From Ursus arctos (Eukaryota > Chordata > Mammalia > Carnivora > Ursidae), in contig NW_026622874.1 in the NCBI RefSeq assembly GCF_023065955.2, positions 29,215,772-29,279,771 on the forward strand: a stretch of 64,000 nucleotides of DNA, given 5' to 3'. The notes below the pieces were generated by a model. It worked only from the letters and a program-made list of their open reading frames with translations, made no database searches and was not told where the DNA came from. Both the position numbers and the translations under genes were made by a program. Positions 1 to 12,107 of this stretch are shown one piece after another; within the stretch, counting starts at the first letter, position 1; every line of letters begins with the position of its first letter.

Positions 1-1830
1 GTGACAAGGCCCTTGCCCAGCTCCAGTGAGGCTGCTCTGCGAGGCCAAGCAGAGGAACCCGTGGTTCACCTCCCTTGGGCACAGGTGCTTGGGTCGTGAA
101 AGCACCACAGCAGTGTCCCAGCTCATGGGTGTCACTCCTCAGTTACCACTTAGTATGGCTGCAGTTCTTCCCACAGTATGGAGATCCTAATTTCTCTAAG
201 CTTCAGAGAACCCTCCCAACAAGCCAGATGGAACGAGGAAGATGGGCTTCTGGTCCGTCAGTTTTCAGTCCAGGAAGCCTAGGCGTGAGACCTCCTGCAA
301 CCTATGACAGATTTTCAGAGTTGCCCAAGAGAGATTTTACCAGACATCTAACAGACGGCCCTAGGAAAATTGTGTGCCCAAACGAGATGCTAAGGGAGTT
401 CAGAGAAAGCCTACGCTCTCCTGCCTTCCCCAACAGTATAAAAAACAGTTTTACCCCCATAAAGCTTATAGTCGAGGTGGGGAAAGAAAATTAATGTACA
501 TTTTTTAAGTGTGGAGAATAATTAAATATTAAATGGTGTGATGCTTGCCGATTGCAACAGGATGGTAATGTGGCTCAGGGAGTCAGCTCTGCGTCAGAGA
601 ATTCCCGAGAAGGGGGAGACCAGAGCCACAGATTTGGATCAGTGGAGAAAAAGCAGGGAGGGGTTCCAGGGAAGGGAAATTGCATGAGTGATTGCCTGCA
701 GAGTATGCAGGACAGGCGGGGCTGGACGAACCAGGTTGTATATGTTAAACGCAGGAAGATATGATGGAGAGGGAGAGGGGGATGTCGGGAGGGGGGAGGC
801 GGGGCAGTTATGAAATCTCAGCATTTGGGATAATGGAAATGATGGAAAGAAGGATGTCAAGGGAGGAGGAAGCATCTGCAGGCTCGTGAGGAAGGAGCTG
901 AGGAAGTTTCTAGCAATTGCTGGTCACCAGCAGGAACGGGAAGCTGGGTTTTCTTGGGGTGGCTGACTTGAGAGCTGAGGGGACCCCTCTTCCTTCCGGA
1001 GCCTGTGGCCCTCTGCAGCCGTACAAACTCCATTAGCCCCACAATCAGAGAGTGAGTACATGGGCCACTGCTCCCCTGTGTGCCTGTGGTCCCAGCCTGT
1101 CACAGGCCCCAGGGAGCCACCACAGGGCTTTGCACAGGGAATGGCAGGTCCAAACCTTGGACAAACATTTGGGGACAGCTACTAGGTACAAAGCAGCATG
1201 GAGAAATGGAAATTAGTGACTGGGACCCACAGTCTAGGGGAAGAAAGACGGATGGAAGGATGGAACGGCACTGAGGGGAGTGCATCGGGATACCCAGCCC
1301 TCTGACCCTCATGAAGGTCACCTGGCCCGTCCCTGAGCAGGTCACAAGCCAGCAGCCTCTGTGCCTGAGCTCCCGTTGCTCTCCCATAGGGAGGCTGCGG
1401 GTACAGGTGGGGAGGTTAAGGCAGATGCTGGCGCTAGGTAGGTAGGAGGAGGAAGGGCTTGGAGGGTGGGTCCTGGGTTTGGGTGGCGTTCCCTGCGCAC
1501 CTGGCTTCAGCTAGAGGGATTCAAGCGGCCTAGAAAAATCAGACAGCGTTAGCACCAGCGGGTTGCGGGCCAGGAGAGGAGGCCAGAAACAAGACTTTCT
1601 GCTCGGTATGGAAAGGGCTCGAGTCCTGTGGGTGCATAGAAGAGGGAGTGATGAACTTTGCCCTGGACCTGGGGTGTGGGCTGGGGCTGGGAAGACATCT
1701 GAGCAGGGCTGGGCCTTGGGGGAAGGGTGGGGTTCCCTGAGTTGGGGGGAGAAGACGTTTCAGGCAGAGGAGTCACCACAAAGAACAGGGCAATTCTACT
1801 AAAGGCCAAGAAACAGAAACTAGCAGGCTG

Positions 1831-1833
1831 GTG

Positions 1834-1900
<67 letters not shown>
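1831..1900. repeat. Compound (TG)n(AG)n microsatellite
   Basis: A pure TG run passes directly into a GA run of similar length. It produces spurious Ser-Leu and Val-Cys frames. Confidence 0.95.
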
Positions 1901-1902
<2 letters not shown>

Positions 1903-3884
1903 TGCATTGGGAAGTGAGACTGGAAAAGAGGATTGGGGGCCAGATTGGAAGGCCTTCACCTGCCCTCCTGTGGGGCCTGGATGTCATTTGATGTGATGGG
2001 GAGATTGAGGGGTTCTGAGCAGGAGCACCGTGACCAGACCTGTGTGTCAGAAAGTGGATTTTAACCCCGCATGGAGGAACTTGAAGGTGACAGAACCGTG
2101 AGGCAGGGACCAGCCAGGAGGTGGGCACACACGTCCGAGACAGCACCAAGGGAATGGACAGGCAAGAACAGTGAGGCCAGCAGAAGCCATTCCTGGGCCG
2201 TGGTCAACAGGCCTTGCTCACCAGTGGGCAGGAGCGGTGAAGAGGGAGGAATGGAGGGCGGCAGCAGGGTTTCCCGAGTCTGTGGCTAGGTTGGGCCATG
2301 AACCGAGAGGAGATAGAAGGCCATATATCAGTCTGTGGGGGCAGGATGTGAGTCCCACCCCAGACATCTGAGTCTGAAATGCTTGGGGCGATGCCCAACA
2401 AGAAGTTGAAGATGCTGGAAATTAGGGCAGAGGTCAATCAGAATACTGATACTTGAAGAATAGGTTTAAAAACTGGGGAAGAAAGTGTGAATGGAACTAA
2501 GAGAATATCTAGGAGGTGGCTATGGTGGTCACATGCAAGGTGGCCCAGGGTGACAGCTGTAGGGAGGAAAGGGAGGGCCTGGTGGGAAAGACTTGCATGG
2601 AAGAGGTTCATAAGACGTTGGCAACTATCTGGATATGGAGAATGCCTGGAATAATGGAATGATGTTGGTGCTTTAGGGAAGAGACAGCGTTGGGCAGGGG
2701 GTGGGGGAGAATGAGTTTGGATGTGAATCTGTTTAATCTTAAGGGAGGGTGGGACATCGTTGTCAAGCCGTCTGAGCTGAGCACCCTACACGGAGGGGGC
2801 CCAGTGAGGCTTGAACCAGTGACAGGCAGGACGGGAGGACTGAAAAGCCACAGCCCCAGAAGTGCCCGAGCCTGGATGAGAACCCAGTCCCCTAGCCCCA
2901 GCGGTCATCCATGACCCCTCATGTGTGAGTGACTGAGCATGGCCCCACACTCAGTCAGGGTTTGTTGGGAATGGAGGGTTCTGGTTCATTCCACTGAACC
3001 CCATCCCCTCCCAGAAACCCCCTTGCCGGCCCCCTTTCTCACTGTTTCCTGATGATTCCTGATGTGCCCTGGGACCTGACAGTCCTGTCCAGGTGTGTGT
3101 TCTGTGCCCAGCACACCAGGAGCTCTCTGAGCACGGGGCCAGTGTTTCTCTTCTTCAGGTCCTCCACGGTCCAGGACGGGCCCCATGCGTGCAGCATGGG
3201 GGCACGTCGTGGAATACTCAGTCTGCAAAGCGGACAGGGGTGCTTGAGATCCAGTTGCTTCCAGCAGGAATTTGGGCCAGATCCCATGGGCACACAGACT
3301 TGTGACCTCCCCAGACTTCCTGGTTCAGACAAGGTCACTCAATCCAGATGGTGGTGTAATTGCCCCTGACTATTTACCTGATCTGTTCCAAGTAGGTGAG
3401 ATGCCTGGGATTCGGGGTGAAGGGGCAGGAAAGGGTTGTTTTTATCTGGACATACTTGGCCCACCTGTCCCAGAGGCCCCACATTATCAAATGTTTTCCA
3501 GTTCCTATGGTAACCAGATCACAGAGCCAGGATTTGTTATTATTTAGGGAGAAAAGGGAAGGGCCATGGAGTGAGGTCTGACGTCCATCCACCGTCGATC
3601 AGCCAGGCAGCTGAGTCACCGGCCACGGTTCATGGAGTCAACTTCCCTGTGGTCTGAGGCTCCCACTGGCCCTCCCTCTGACAAGAAGCTGGTCCCCGGA
3701 CCGCGTCTGTCAGCAAGCACAGACGACAGGGCATCCCTCCCATGGCATTGCAGGTGGCTAGCAGGGTGGGGAGGGAAGTTACTAAAGGGGGCACTGGCCT
3801 GCCTTTAGGAAGTGAGAGCTTATGGGGAGGGAGAACATTCTCTGTCTTTCCAGAGTACACATGTATATTCATAGACAGCTTCTG

Positions 3885-4065
3885 GGCCACCCAGCAACTG
3901 TCTTATGCTATGACCTTGACCAAGTCACCTGACCTATCTGAGCCTCAGTTTCCTTTTGTACGAAGTGGGGAAACTGGTACTATCTCATCAGCATGTTATA
4001 GGAGAGGAATGAGATTGTGCCAGTAAAGTGCTCAGCACCGTACTGCGCTTTCTACAAAGCACTAA
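3885..4065 (+). mobile_element. MIR SINE
   Basis: 'tatgaccttgaccaagtcac', 'gagcctcagtttcct' and 'aaagtgctcagcaccgtac' are the core and 3' part of MIR. Confidence 0.75.
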
Positions 4066-4977
4066 AAAAAAAAAAAATGCATTTACAGTTACTGCTGATT
4101 GGCTAGACGCTGACCACATATCCGGGGACCACCTGGAAGCTGAAGCAGAGGGAGCTCCTGCTGTTCCCCAAACACACATGCTGGCTACCTGTTAAGCAGC
4201 CAGGGGAGGCCTCGGCGGACACAGCCACCCCCAGCCACAGTGACCAAGAATTGAAGTAAGAAGCTTCCATTGTCAGACATAGAAGGGAATAGAACGAGAA
4301 AGTTAATGGGTCAACCAGAGGGCATGGGTCAGCAAGAGTGTGGGGACAAAGGACAGGCAGCGAGACAGACATCCCAGAGAGAAGGTGCTTAGGCCGCCAG
4401 GTGTGCTCCAACTCCTAAGATCTCCCTTGCTCTAGGGCCAAGGCCCTTCTGATGACAGCCTGGCTTTCTAGAGAGAATTCCCCACCAAAGAAAGGGTGCT
4501 GATGGGTGAACGTGGGTCATCAGCCCACTCGTGGCTGTATCCTCACTGTGAGTGCCTGAGTCAGCACTGGTGTTCACACTCGTGTTGTATGAGTCACCCC
4601 TGAACACATCCATCCCGCAGGCTTCTGACCAACTCGGGTTTCGAGCCTGCAAAGTGGAAACCCAGCACCGGAATGTGATGACCACAGAAAGGAACTACCC
4701 CCAAAGGAGAGTCTAGCCTTTGCCAAGGGGAGTCCCACATGACACCCATTCTGCAGTCACCTGATGGTCCCCATGGCGTGTTCTGTGCTGACTGCTGCTA
4801 GACGCTACGTCTCGGCCAGCCAAGAGCTGTCTCCACTGAGGGATGGAGACCCAGAAGTGGGCCATGGAATTCGTTTAGTGGGTGGGATGAGCATTTTTAA
4901 CAATTAGAATAGAAGCACACGCATCCGAGTGTGTCACAGGGAGTAAGGGTGAATGTTACTTCCAAAGTCTTTTGCAT

Positions 4978-5045
4978 TCATGTGTGTGTTGTGTGTGCGT
5001 GTGTGTGTGTGTTATATATGTATCTACACACACACACACACACAC
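4978..5045. repeat. (TG)n-TATATA-(CA)n inverted microsatellite
   Basis: TG repeats, then TTATATATGTATCTA, then CA repeats. The two arms are complementary and could form a hairpin or cruciform. Confidence 0.9.
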
Positions 5046-8000
5046 TACGTGGTTACAGCACTAGAAAGATGGCACATTCCGACTGGGTCATTTAAGGGCA
5101 TTTGTAAGAGGGACTGTGTCCAGAGACGTGGACAGGCTGTAGGAAATCACAAGAGGCCGTGCAGAGCCAGGTCTAGGAGCTGCAGAGCTTCGTTATCACC
5201 CCAAGGCTCGAGGCTTGAAGGAGGAAGGCACTTTTAGAACTTGGAGACGGAGAGATGAAGAGAGGGCGCAGACGGGAGCTGTGATCATCAGCCAGGGAGT
5301 TGCCAGCCAGCCTGTGCCGACCTCCAGGGAGTGAATACTTTCACTCCTCTCCCTCCCTCCATCTCCTGCCAGAGCTTCCCATTAGCTGAGCCCTGGGGAA
5401 GCCGGAAAGCCGGGAGCCACAGATGGGGGCCATGCATGGAAACCGCCCGGACCAAATGTGCGCGTGGCAGGCGGTGTGAGATGTGCGGTATTTCTTACCG
5501 TGGGGCTCCGTGGATGAAGTTTTCAAAGCTCTAGACGCGAGTGTGACACTCAGGCTGCTGCCAAGAAGAAGCCAGATGCTTCCGCATGGCCCCGGGTCAG
5601 GGTCAGTGCCCCTGAGGAAGGCTCGGGGTGGCGGCGCCAAGGCCAGGGAGGAGACAGTTGTGCTGCGGTCGTCAGCAGCACATTCCAGGGTGTGGAAATG
5701 TGTGCCGGGGTGGAGAAACCACCTTTGCCCACATGCCAGACGTGGGCCTGCGCGCCGCCATCCTTGGGGTCCACGGGCTGGGAGCTAAGGTCCGGGAGGA
5801 AGGGACGGAGAGGGACAATGTGGGAGAGAGGAACAAAGGGGCCTGTGGTCGATGACACCCACGCCAGGCAGTTGCCTCAGCTGGTCAGGGACAAAGGGCA
5901 GAGTGCTATTTCTAGCTCCCTGTGGGAGCAGGAGAAAACGACGTTCTTTCCACACGCTTGTGGTTGGCTCACGCGTCGCTGGACTGCGTGGGTTGTGCTG
6001 GACTCACACAACACTGTCTCTGGGCCACATTGCTGGCCAGTCACATGCTGGAGAACTCACGCCTTCCCAGCCGAGTGTGACCAGGCTCCGAGGCTGATTC
6101 TCCTGACAGGCCTCAGACCATGAGCCCCTTGGACGTCCACCTTCAGGTGCCCAATCCAGAACTGGGTGCGGAAAGACTGCCACCCTCACTGAAAGCCAGG
6201 CCCAGTTCCCAGAAAAGAGACTTTTCCGGAAAGGAAAAAATTTTCCCTAATGATTAAAAAAAAAAAAAAAAAAAAAGACAACAAGCAGGGTTCACAATAA
6301 CAGAACTCTCGTTTTGCCCTTGCTGATTTCTCAGGCTAGAGAGCAGCTCTGCCCTTCACAGACTTGGGTTCCTTCCAGCTTACTCACCTACACTCGGGGC
6401 TGAGGTGTTTACTTAGGAGTTAATAAGGTGAAGAGCATGTTTGCCCTTTGAACGTTTCTCTTCCTTCAGAATCTCTTTCTCTCGGCCACGTCCTTGTTGC
6501 TGGTAAGGGCTAGGACAGAGTCTCAAGGACATGGCTGAAGCTGGCTCCTGGACCATGTCCTCTCCAGCCCAAACCAGCAGGCCTGGGGCTGGACCCTGGT
6601 GTTCAGTCCTAAAGACGTCCCTAGGAAATATCTTGCCACTGTCATATTTTTTAAGCCAACCAAACACAAAATGGTTGCTTTACTATTGCATCAGTCTTAG
6701 CTGAGTCATTATTGAACTATAAGGTAGAGGAAAAAGAAAGTCCAAGAGGGTCAGTGTCTCCCCACATTCTGTGCTCAACAGCTTCAGCCCCTGCACCTGT
6801 GAAAGCCAGCGTGCCGGTGACAATGCCTGGTTAGTGTCTCTTCACTGTGCTGCTTTCCTCTTCACTATTCTGCCAGGACCCGCGTGGTGCTAACCCCCCT
6901 CTGCACCTTGCACTTCCGGCCACATGAGATCGGTGTGGCTAGCTCTCTGGCTCCCTTGGTGACTCGGGAGACTTTGTGGAGGGCAGTGGCTCTGCCTTAT
7001 TTTAGCCCCATTGTCTGCAATGGTACCTGGGCTGTCAGAGGGGCTCCATCACCTGTGTACGAGGCGAAAGAATGACTGAAACATCCACTACACCGAAGTT
7101 TTTCAATGTGGAAAAAAACCATGAAGAGCTAGCCACAACTTTCAAAACCTTTGTGCTTTTGGCAGGGAAAATCTTGATCCCCCCCAAAATCTAACCTAAG
7201 CCCCAAAGTAAATAAAAGAAAAGCAGTGCACCTAAGTCAGTTTGCAGGTTTAGCGAGTAAAAATATGGAACCTCCAGTGAAGTTTGAATTCCAGAAAAAT
7301 AAATTATTTTTAAAGTATAAGTATATCCCCAAACTGCATGGTACATACTTATACTAAAAAATTTTTTTGTTTATCTGATATTCAAATTTAACTGAGTGTC
7401 CTATATTTTAATTGGTGGCTCTCTACCCGGGCCTGTGCCCCCATGGGACCCCAGGGGCTCCCTGGGGCTGTGCAGTCCTGTTTATGAACCACCATTTTAG
7501 GAAAGACCCTGACACCCATATTGTTTTCCTTCTCCCATTTCTGGAGCTGCTCTCCTAAGCAGGCGTGAGGCCTCCTCCCCCAGCAACGGTGCCTGGATCA
7601 TGGGTGTCCATGTGGGCCCCAGGCAGTGAGGAAAAGCTGTTGCTAAAAATGGGTCAAAATAACTGGATTGGCAGCCCCATTTATGACAAACAGCTATGCC
7701 TGTTCACCCAACCATTTTAAGTCCTACATAGGTTACTTCACACCTTGTTTTCACTGAAACCTTGACTCTTGCTGACAGACTGTTCTGTCTGTTCTGTGAA
7801 GGCATATGATGGAGCCACATTGTTACGTCCTTGCTTCCTGTTCCCAGCTCCATCCTTCTGGGGAGAACAGAGGAGCAACCGAATGCAAGCCAGTCATCGG
7901 GGTTCTGCTGGGGGGATGCTGGTGGTTTCTGTGGAACCAACGCAGAGATGCTAAGCAAATGCAGATCTCTCTCTCTTTACTCCCCCTGAAAAAGCAGTGA

Positions 8001-8054
8001 AGGGGCTCCTTAGAGAATCAGGTGAACCCCTGAATGCCTTCCAGATGAGTTCAT

Positions 8055-8260
8055 TTTAGTTTTTTTGTTTTTGTATTTTAAGATTTTATTCATGTATTTG
8101 TCAGAGAGAGAGAGCACGAGCAAGAGGGAGCGGCAGAAGCAGAGGGAGAAGCAGGTTCCATGCTGAGCAAGGAGCTGGATGCAGGGCTCCATTCCAGGAC
8201 CCTGGGATCAGGACCTGAGCTGACGGCAGATGCTTAACCGACTGAGCCCCCCAGGCGCCT
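8055..8260 (-). mobile_element. CAN-SINE (SINEC), minus strand
   Basis: The tail (T-rich on plus) is at the left, the CT-rich middle reads as GAGA, and the head ends CCAGGCGCCT. It is flanked by a perfect 14-base duplication CCAGATGAGTTCAT at 8041-8054 and 8261-8274. Confidence 0.95.
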
Positions 8261-9562
8261 CCAGATGAGTTCATATTGGAGAGGGAACAGGTGTTGATTT
8301 TTGCCTGCCCACGTTACAGCTCCCTTCCCAGTTGAGGTGTCCACCAGTATGCGGTCTTAGGGAGGGGCAGGCAGTCCTCTAGGCCTGTGTGTGACCCAGG
8401 CTCGGCCCGTGGGATGCTCATGCTCTGGGCTTTGACCCTCAAGGGACAGACAAGCGGCTAGAGGCGACATGTAGCCGTGGCGGTGGGGTCAAGAGTCAGC
8501 CATCAGCAGCACTGGTCGCGGCACCTACACTGACGTCCTGACCAGCCTGAGTGTCTGTGACTGCGCTCTCAGCTGCTGGACCTCCCCGGGTGGTGCCCTG
8601 CCCATTCCCCTGAACCTGGTTTGCCGGGCTTCTGGTCAGTTCTCTGAATCATCCAATACCGTTTCCCATCAGCTCATTATAGGGTGAGTTCCTGCTGTTT
8701 GCACAAGAGCACTCACAGGTAAAACCCGCAGGTCGTCAGGCCTCACCCTCACCCTTACCCTCACCGCTCCCTTTCCTTGGTGCCCAGGCGAGTGCAGAGA
8801 CCCAGTCAGAGATGTGATGACTCTGTGCGAAAGGATGTCACCAGGATCTTCCTCTGGAGTTCCCTGGTCTCATGCTTCCCCAAAGTGCAGCGCTTTCTAA
8901 AACATAGAGGTACGAGGCCTTCTGGGGACCTCATACAGGGCTGCACTCCCCACCCTGGTGGTGTCAGTGGCCGAAGCAATGCAAGCAGCAGTGATGAGTG
9001 TCACTCCGGGGTGGAACCGGTGTGAAAAGCCAGCTCATAATTCACCACGTTCCCCCCTCCCCCATCACAGAGGTCAGACACACTCCAGATGGTGGCCACT
9101 CCCTCAGTCTGGAAGCTGTGATAAGGACAGATCATGTAAGAGTTCCTAACTAACCCAAGGTGATCATTTGAAATGAGCAAGCAAGAAAGAAACTTTCCTT
9201 AGGTCAAGTCAGGAGAGGTTGGGGTTGTTACTGTAGCAGAACCTATCGGATCCTGACTGATACACAGACCCTGTCCCAGACCTCCTCGATCTGAATCACC
9301 ACCGCCCCGGACTGAGGCATTTTCCACGTCCCACTGACACACTCGTGATTTGTTCCACACAAATTCTGAGGGCTGGCTCTGAATGGAGACTGCGGTGGGT
9401 TGAATGGTGGGCTGGAGAGCAAGCCCGGAGACACAAGCTGAGATTCTTTCAAATTGATGCATATTATAAAGCTGAATGGTAATTGGAAAAACCGTCTACA
9501 GTTCCAAAATAAGCCAAAATTATTAAGCTCAAGTTAGTATCGATGCTCTGACCACAGCCACA

Positions 9563-9563
<1 letters not shown>

Positions 9564-9594
<31 letters not shown>
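9564..9594. repeat. (CA)n microsatellite
   Basis: About 15 uninterrupted AC units. Confidence 0.95.
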
Positions 9595-9598
<4 letters not shown>

Positions 9599-10002
9599 TA
9601 AGAACAAAACAAGAAAATCATGGCATGAACTTATGAATTATTTTTCTTTCATTTTTCATTGTTATTGAAGTGGCAACACTTTAATAAACAAAGGAAACCC
9701 CAAATGAGATGTTTGGAGTTAATATGGAAACAATAGGAGCTGCTGAATGTTCTTGAGGAAGGGTGGGGTGAGGTGAAGAAAAGGAAAGGTGATAAAAATA
9801 CTAGCTAAGGAAGGAAGTTGGGGCAGCCCTGTGCATAGAAGAGGCCAGGAGACCCGCAAAGGGACTGTGTGACGTTCTCGGAGGTATGGCAAAGGCCCAA
9901 GCATTGACGCGTGTAAGGATAGGAGAGCAGGGTCTGCCTTAGGTGACCCCAGCACGCAGCAGCCTCAGGCTGCAGCCGGGCCTGACTCTCGTCGGCACTG
10001 CA

Positions 10003-10020
10003 CTGCCCTCTAGTGGCCGG
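10003..10020 (-). promoter_or_regulatory. CTCF-like motif
   Basis: The reverse complement reads CCGGCCACTAGAGGGCAG, a close match to the long CTCF consensus TGGCCACCAGGGGGCGC. Confidence 0.55.
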
Positions 10021-10741
10021 AGCCGGGAAGCCAGTCAAGCCTTAGGAGCTGCTCGCAGGAAGGGTCAAGGTGAGACAACTGTGGGAGCCAGGAGAAGGAT
10101 CTCCTGGGACCGCAGAGCCAGGGAAAGCTTCCCAGAGCACACGGTGCTTCCACAGAGCATGGCAGTTCTCTACGATGGGGCCAGCCCACCGGCAGGGCCC
10201 AGACCTGCAAGGCACGGAATTGTGTGGACAAAAGCGTGAAAGCTTGAAGCTGTATTGCGCAATCAGGGGAGGCAAGGCGTTTCTTAAGACCTTCGGGAGT
10301 GCCTGGTTCCTAGGGGTGGGGAAAGGTGTGGCCTCAGAGGTGAGCTGAGGCTACGTGGTGAAGGGACTTTGAAATGCATCGTAGGCAATGGGACGCCAGC
10401 CAAGGGTTTAAGCAGGGGTGTCATGTAGGGAGAAAGGAAGGTAACATGATCACATTTGCACTTTAAAAAGATCATTCTAGCAAAAGTGTGGAATATGGAA
10501 TATGGATTGCTCTGGTGGGAGGGAGCCCAGTTAGTGCAGGCGAGAGAGGCCGAGGTTCTGACTAAGCAACGCCAGGGGGGCTGGGGAGAAGGAAACTTAT
10601 CCGTCCTTTCCTTTATTGGTTCATTCCACACGTTGTGCCAGGGACAGTGTGTGATGTTGGGGTTACTAAGCGGTACCTGAGTCCCCAGGCACCCTCATCC
10701 CCTCCCCCCGACAACTTATGCAGAGTAGAAGGAAGCCACTA

Positions 10742-10757
10742 ACCTGCCCCACATTTT
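10742..10757. repeat. Target-site duplication of the L1 (left copy)
   Basis: ACCTGCCCCACATTTT, identical to 12092-12107. Together they bracket the L1. Confidence 0.92.
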
Positions 10758-12091
10758 TTTTATAATATTTTTTATTATATTATGTTACTCACCATACAGT
10801 ATATCCCTGGTTTTTGATGTAAAGTTCGATGATTCATTAGTTGCGTATAACACCCAGTGCACCATGCAATACGTGCCCTCTTTACTACCCATCACCAGTC
10901 TATCCCATTCCCCCACACCCCTCCCCTCTGAAGCCCTCAGTTTGTTTCTCAGAGTCCATAGTCTCTCATGCTTCATTCCCCCTTCTGATTACCCCCCCTT
11001 TCTTTATCCCTTTCTTTTCCTACCAATCTTCCTAGTTCTTATGTTCCATAGATGAGAGAAACCATATGATAATTGTCTTTCTCTGCTTGACTTATTTCAC
11101 TTAGCATTATCTCCTCCAGTGCCGTCCATGTTGCAGCAAATGTTAAGAAATCGTTATTTTTGATAGCTGAGTAATATTCCATTATATATATGAACCACAA
11201 CTTCTTAATCCAGTCATCTGTTGAAGGGCATCTCGGTTCCTTCCATGATTTGGCTATTGTGGACAATGCTGCTATGAACATTGGGGTGCATATGGCCCTT
11301 CTCTTCACTACGTCTGTATCTTTGGGGTAAATACCCAGTAGTGCAATGGCTGGGTCATAGGGTAGCTCAATTTTTAACTTTTTAAGGGACCTCCACACTG
11401 TTTTCCAGAGTGGCTGTACCAACTTGCATTCCCACCAACAGTGTAAGAGGGATCCCCTTTCTCCACATCCTCTCCAACAATTGTTGTTTCTTGCCTTGTC
11501 TATTTTTGCCATTCTAGCTGGCATAAGGTGGTACCTCAGTGTGGTTTTGATTTGAATTTCCCTGATGGCTAATGATTTTGAACATTTTTTCATGTGTCTG
11601 TTAGCCATTTGTATGTCTTCATTGGAAAAGTGTCTGTTCATATCTTCTGCCCATTTTATGATTTATTTGTTTCTTGTGAATTGAGTTTGAGAAGTTCTTT
11701 GTAGGTCTTGGGTACCAGTCTTTTATCTGTAGTGTCATTTGCAAATATATTCTCCCATTCCGTGGGCTGCCTCTTAGTTTTTTTGACTGTTTCCTTGGCT
11801 GTGCAGAAGCTTTTTATCTTGATGAAGTCCCACAAGTTCATTTTTTCTTTTGTTTCTTTTGCCTTTGGAGATGTGTCATGAAAAAGGTTGCTTTGGCCGA
11901 TGTCGTAGAGGTTGCTGCCTATGCTCTCCTCTAGGATTTTGATGGATTCCTGTCTCACATCGAGGTCTTTCATCCATTTGGAGTTTATCTTTGTGTATGG
12001 TATGAGAGAGTGGTCAAGTTTCATTCTTTTGCATGTAGCTGTCCAATTTTCCCAGCACCATTTATTGAAGAGACTGTCTTTTTTCCACTTG
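10758..12091 (-). mobile_element. LINE-1, 5'-truncated, with 16-bp target-site duplication
   Basis: Read on the minus strand this is the 3' end of a carnivore L1: the C-terminal third of ORF2, a 3' UTR (about 10790-11038) and an A/T-rich tail at the low-coordinate end. ORF2-like protein is visible in two frames, 12102-11656 and 11641-11039. It includes the typical segments [15 protein letters not shown] and [20 protein letters not shown]. The frames differ by one register near 11650, so ORF2 is broken as well as truncated and the copy is dead. The 16-base duplication ACCTGCCCCACATTTT is perfect at 10742-10757 and 12092-12107, which points to a fairly recent insertion. Confidence 0.93.
11039..12091 (-). 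pseudogene. L1 ORF2 remnant (reverse transcriptase C-terminal region)
   Basis: The C-terminal part of L1 ORF2p, after the reverse-transcriptase core, in two registers joined by an indel near 11650. The first segment carries [13 protein letters not shown] and [15 protein letters not shown]; the second carries the Cys-rich block around [16 protein letters not shown]. The endonuclease and the catalytic RT motifs are absent because of 5' truncation. It is not a host gene. Confidence 0.9.
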
Positions 12092-12107
12092 ACCTGCCCC
12101 ACATTTT
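12092..12107. repeat. Target-site duplication of the L1 (right copy)
   Basis: ACCTGCCCCACATTTT, identical to 10742-10757. Confidence 0.92.

Larger units (their letters stand above)
1..8040. other. Intergenic DNA, left end
   Basis: No coding gene recognised. Contents: a TG/GA microsatellite (1831-1900), an old GA-rich interspersed repeat (roughly 1970-2760), an MIR (3885-4065), a TG-TA-CA inverted microsatellite (4978-5045), a CpG-moderate GC-rich patch (5600-5800), an A-run (6256-6276) and an AT-rich unique tract (7080-7420). Reading frames here are short, overlapping on both strands and without family resemblance. Confidence 0.7.
8275..10741. other. Intergenic DNA between a SINE and the L1 insertion
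   Basis: No gene recognised. It contains CCCTCA-type short repeats (8738-8766), a CA microsatellite (9564-9594), a strong minus-strand CTCF-like motif (10003-10020) and an old GA-rich repeat (about 10330-10620) with the phrase 'taagcaggggtgtcatg', shared in form with copies elsewhere in the window. Confidence 0.65.

Noticed and set aside
1549..2149. Frames with long Ser-Leu, Val-Cys or Thr-His repeats
   Set aside because: They are translations of the TG/GA microsatellite in several registers. The same applies to frames at 20054-20750, 22858-23265 and 26327-26661.
8055..8260. tRNA genes suggested by B-box-like sequence
   Set aside because: All such sequences are heads of CAN-SINEs. No cloverleaf with an intact acceptor stem and anticodon arm was seen.
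8738..8766. Interstitial telomere repeat
   Set aside because: The units are CCCTCA and CCCTTA, few and mixed, not CCCTAA arrays.
11039..12102. Two long minus-strand frames as host genes
   Set aside because: They are the broken 3' part of L1 ORF2 between target-site duplications.
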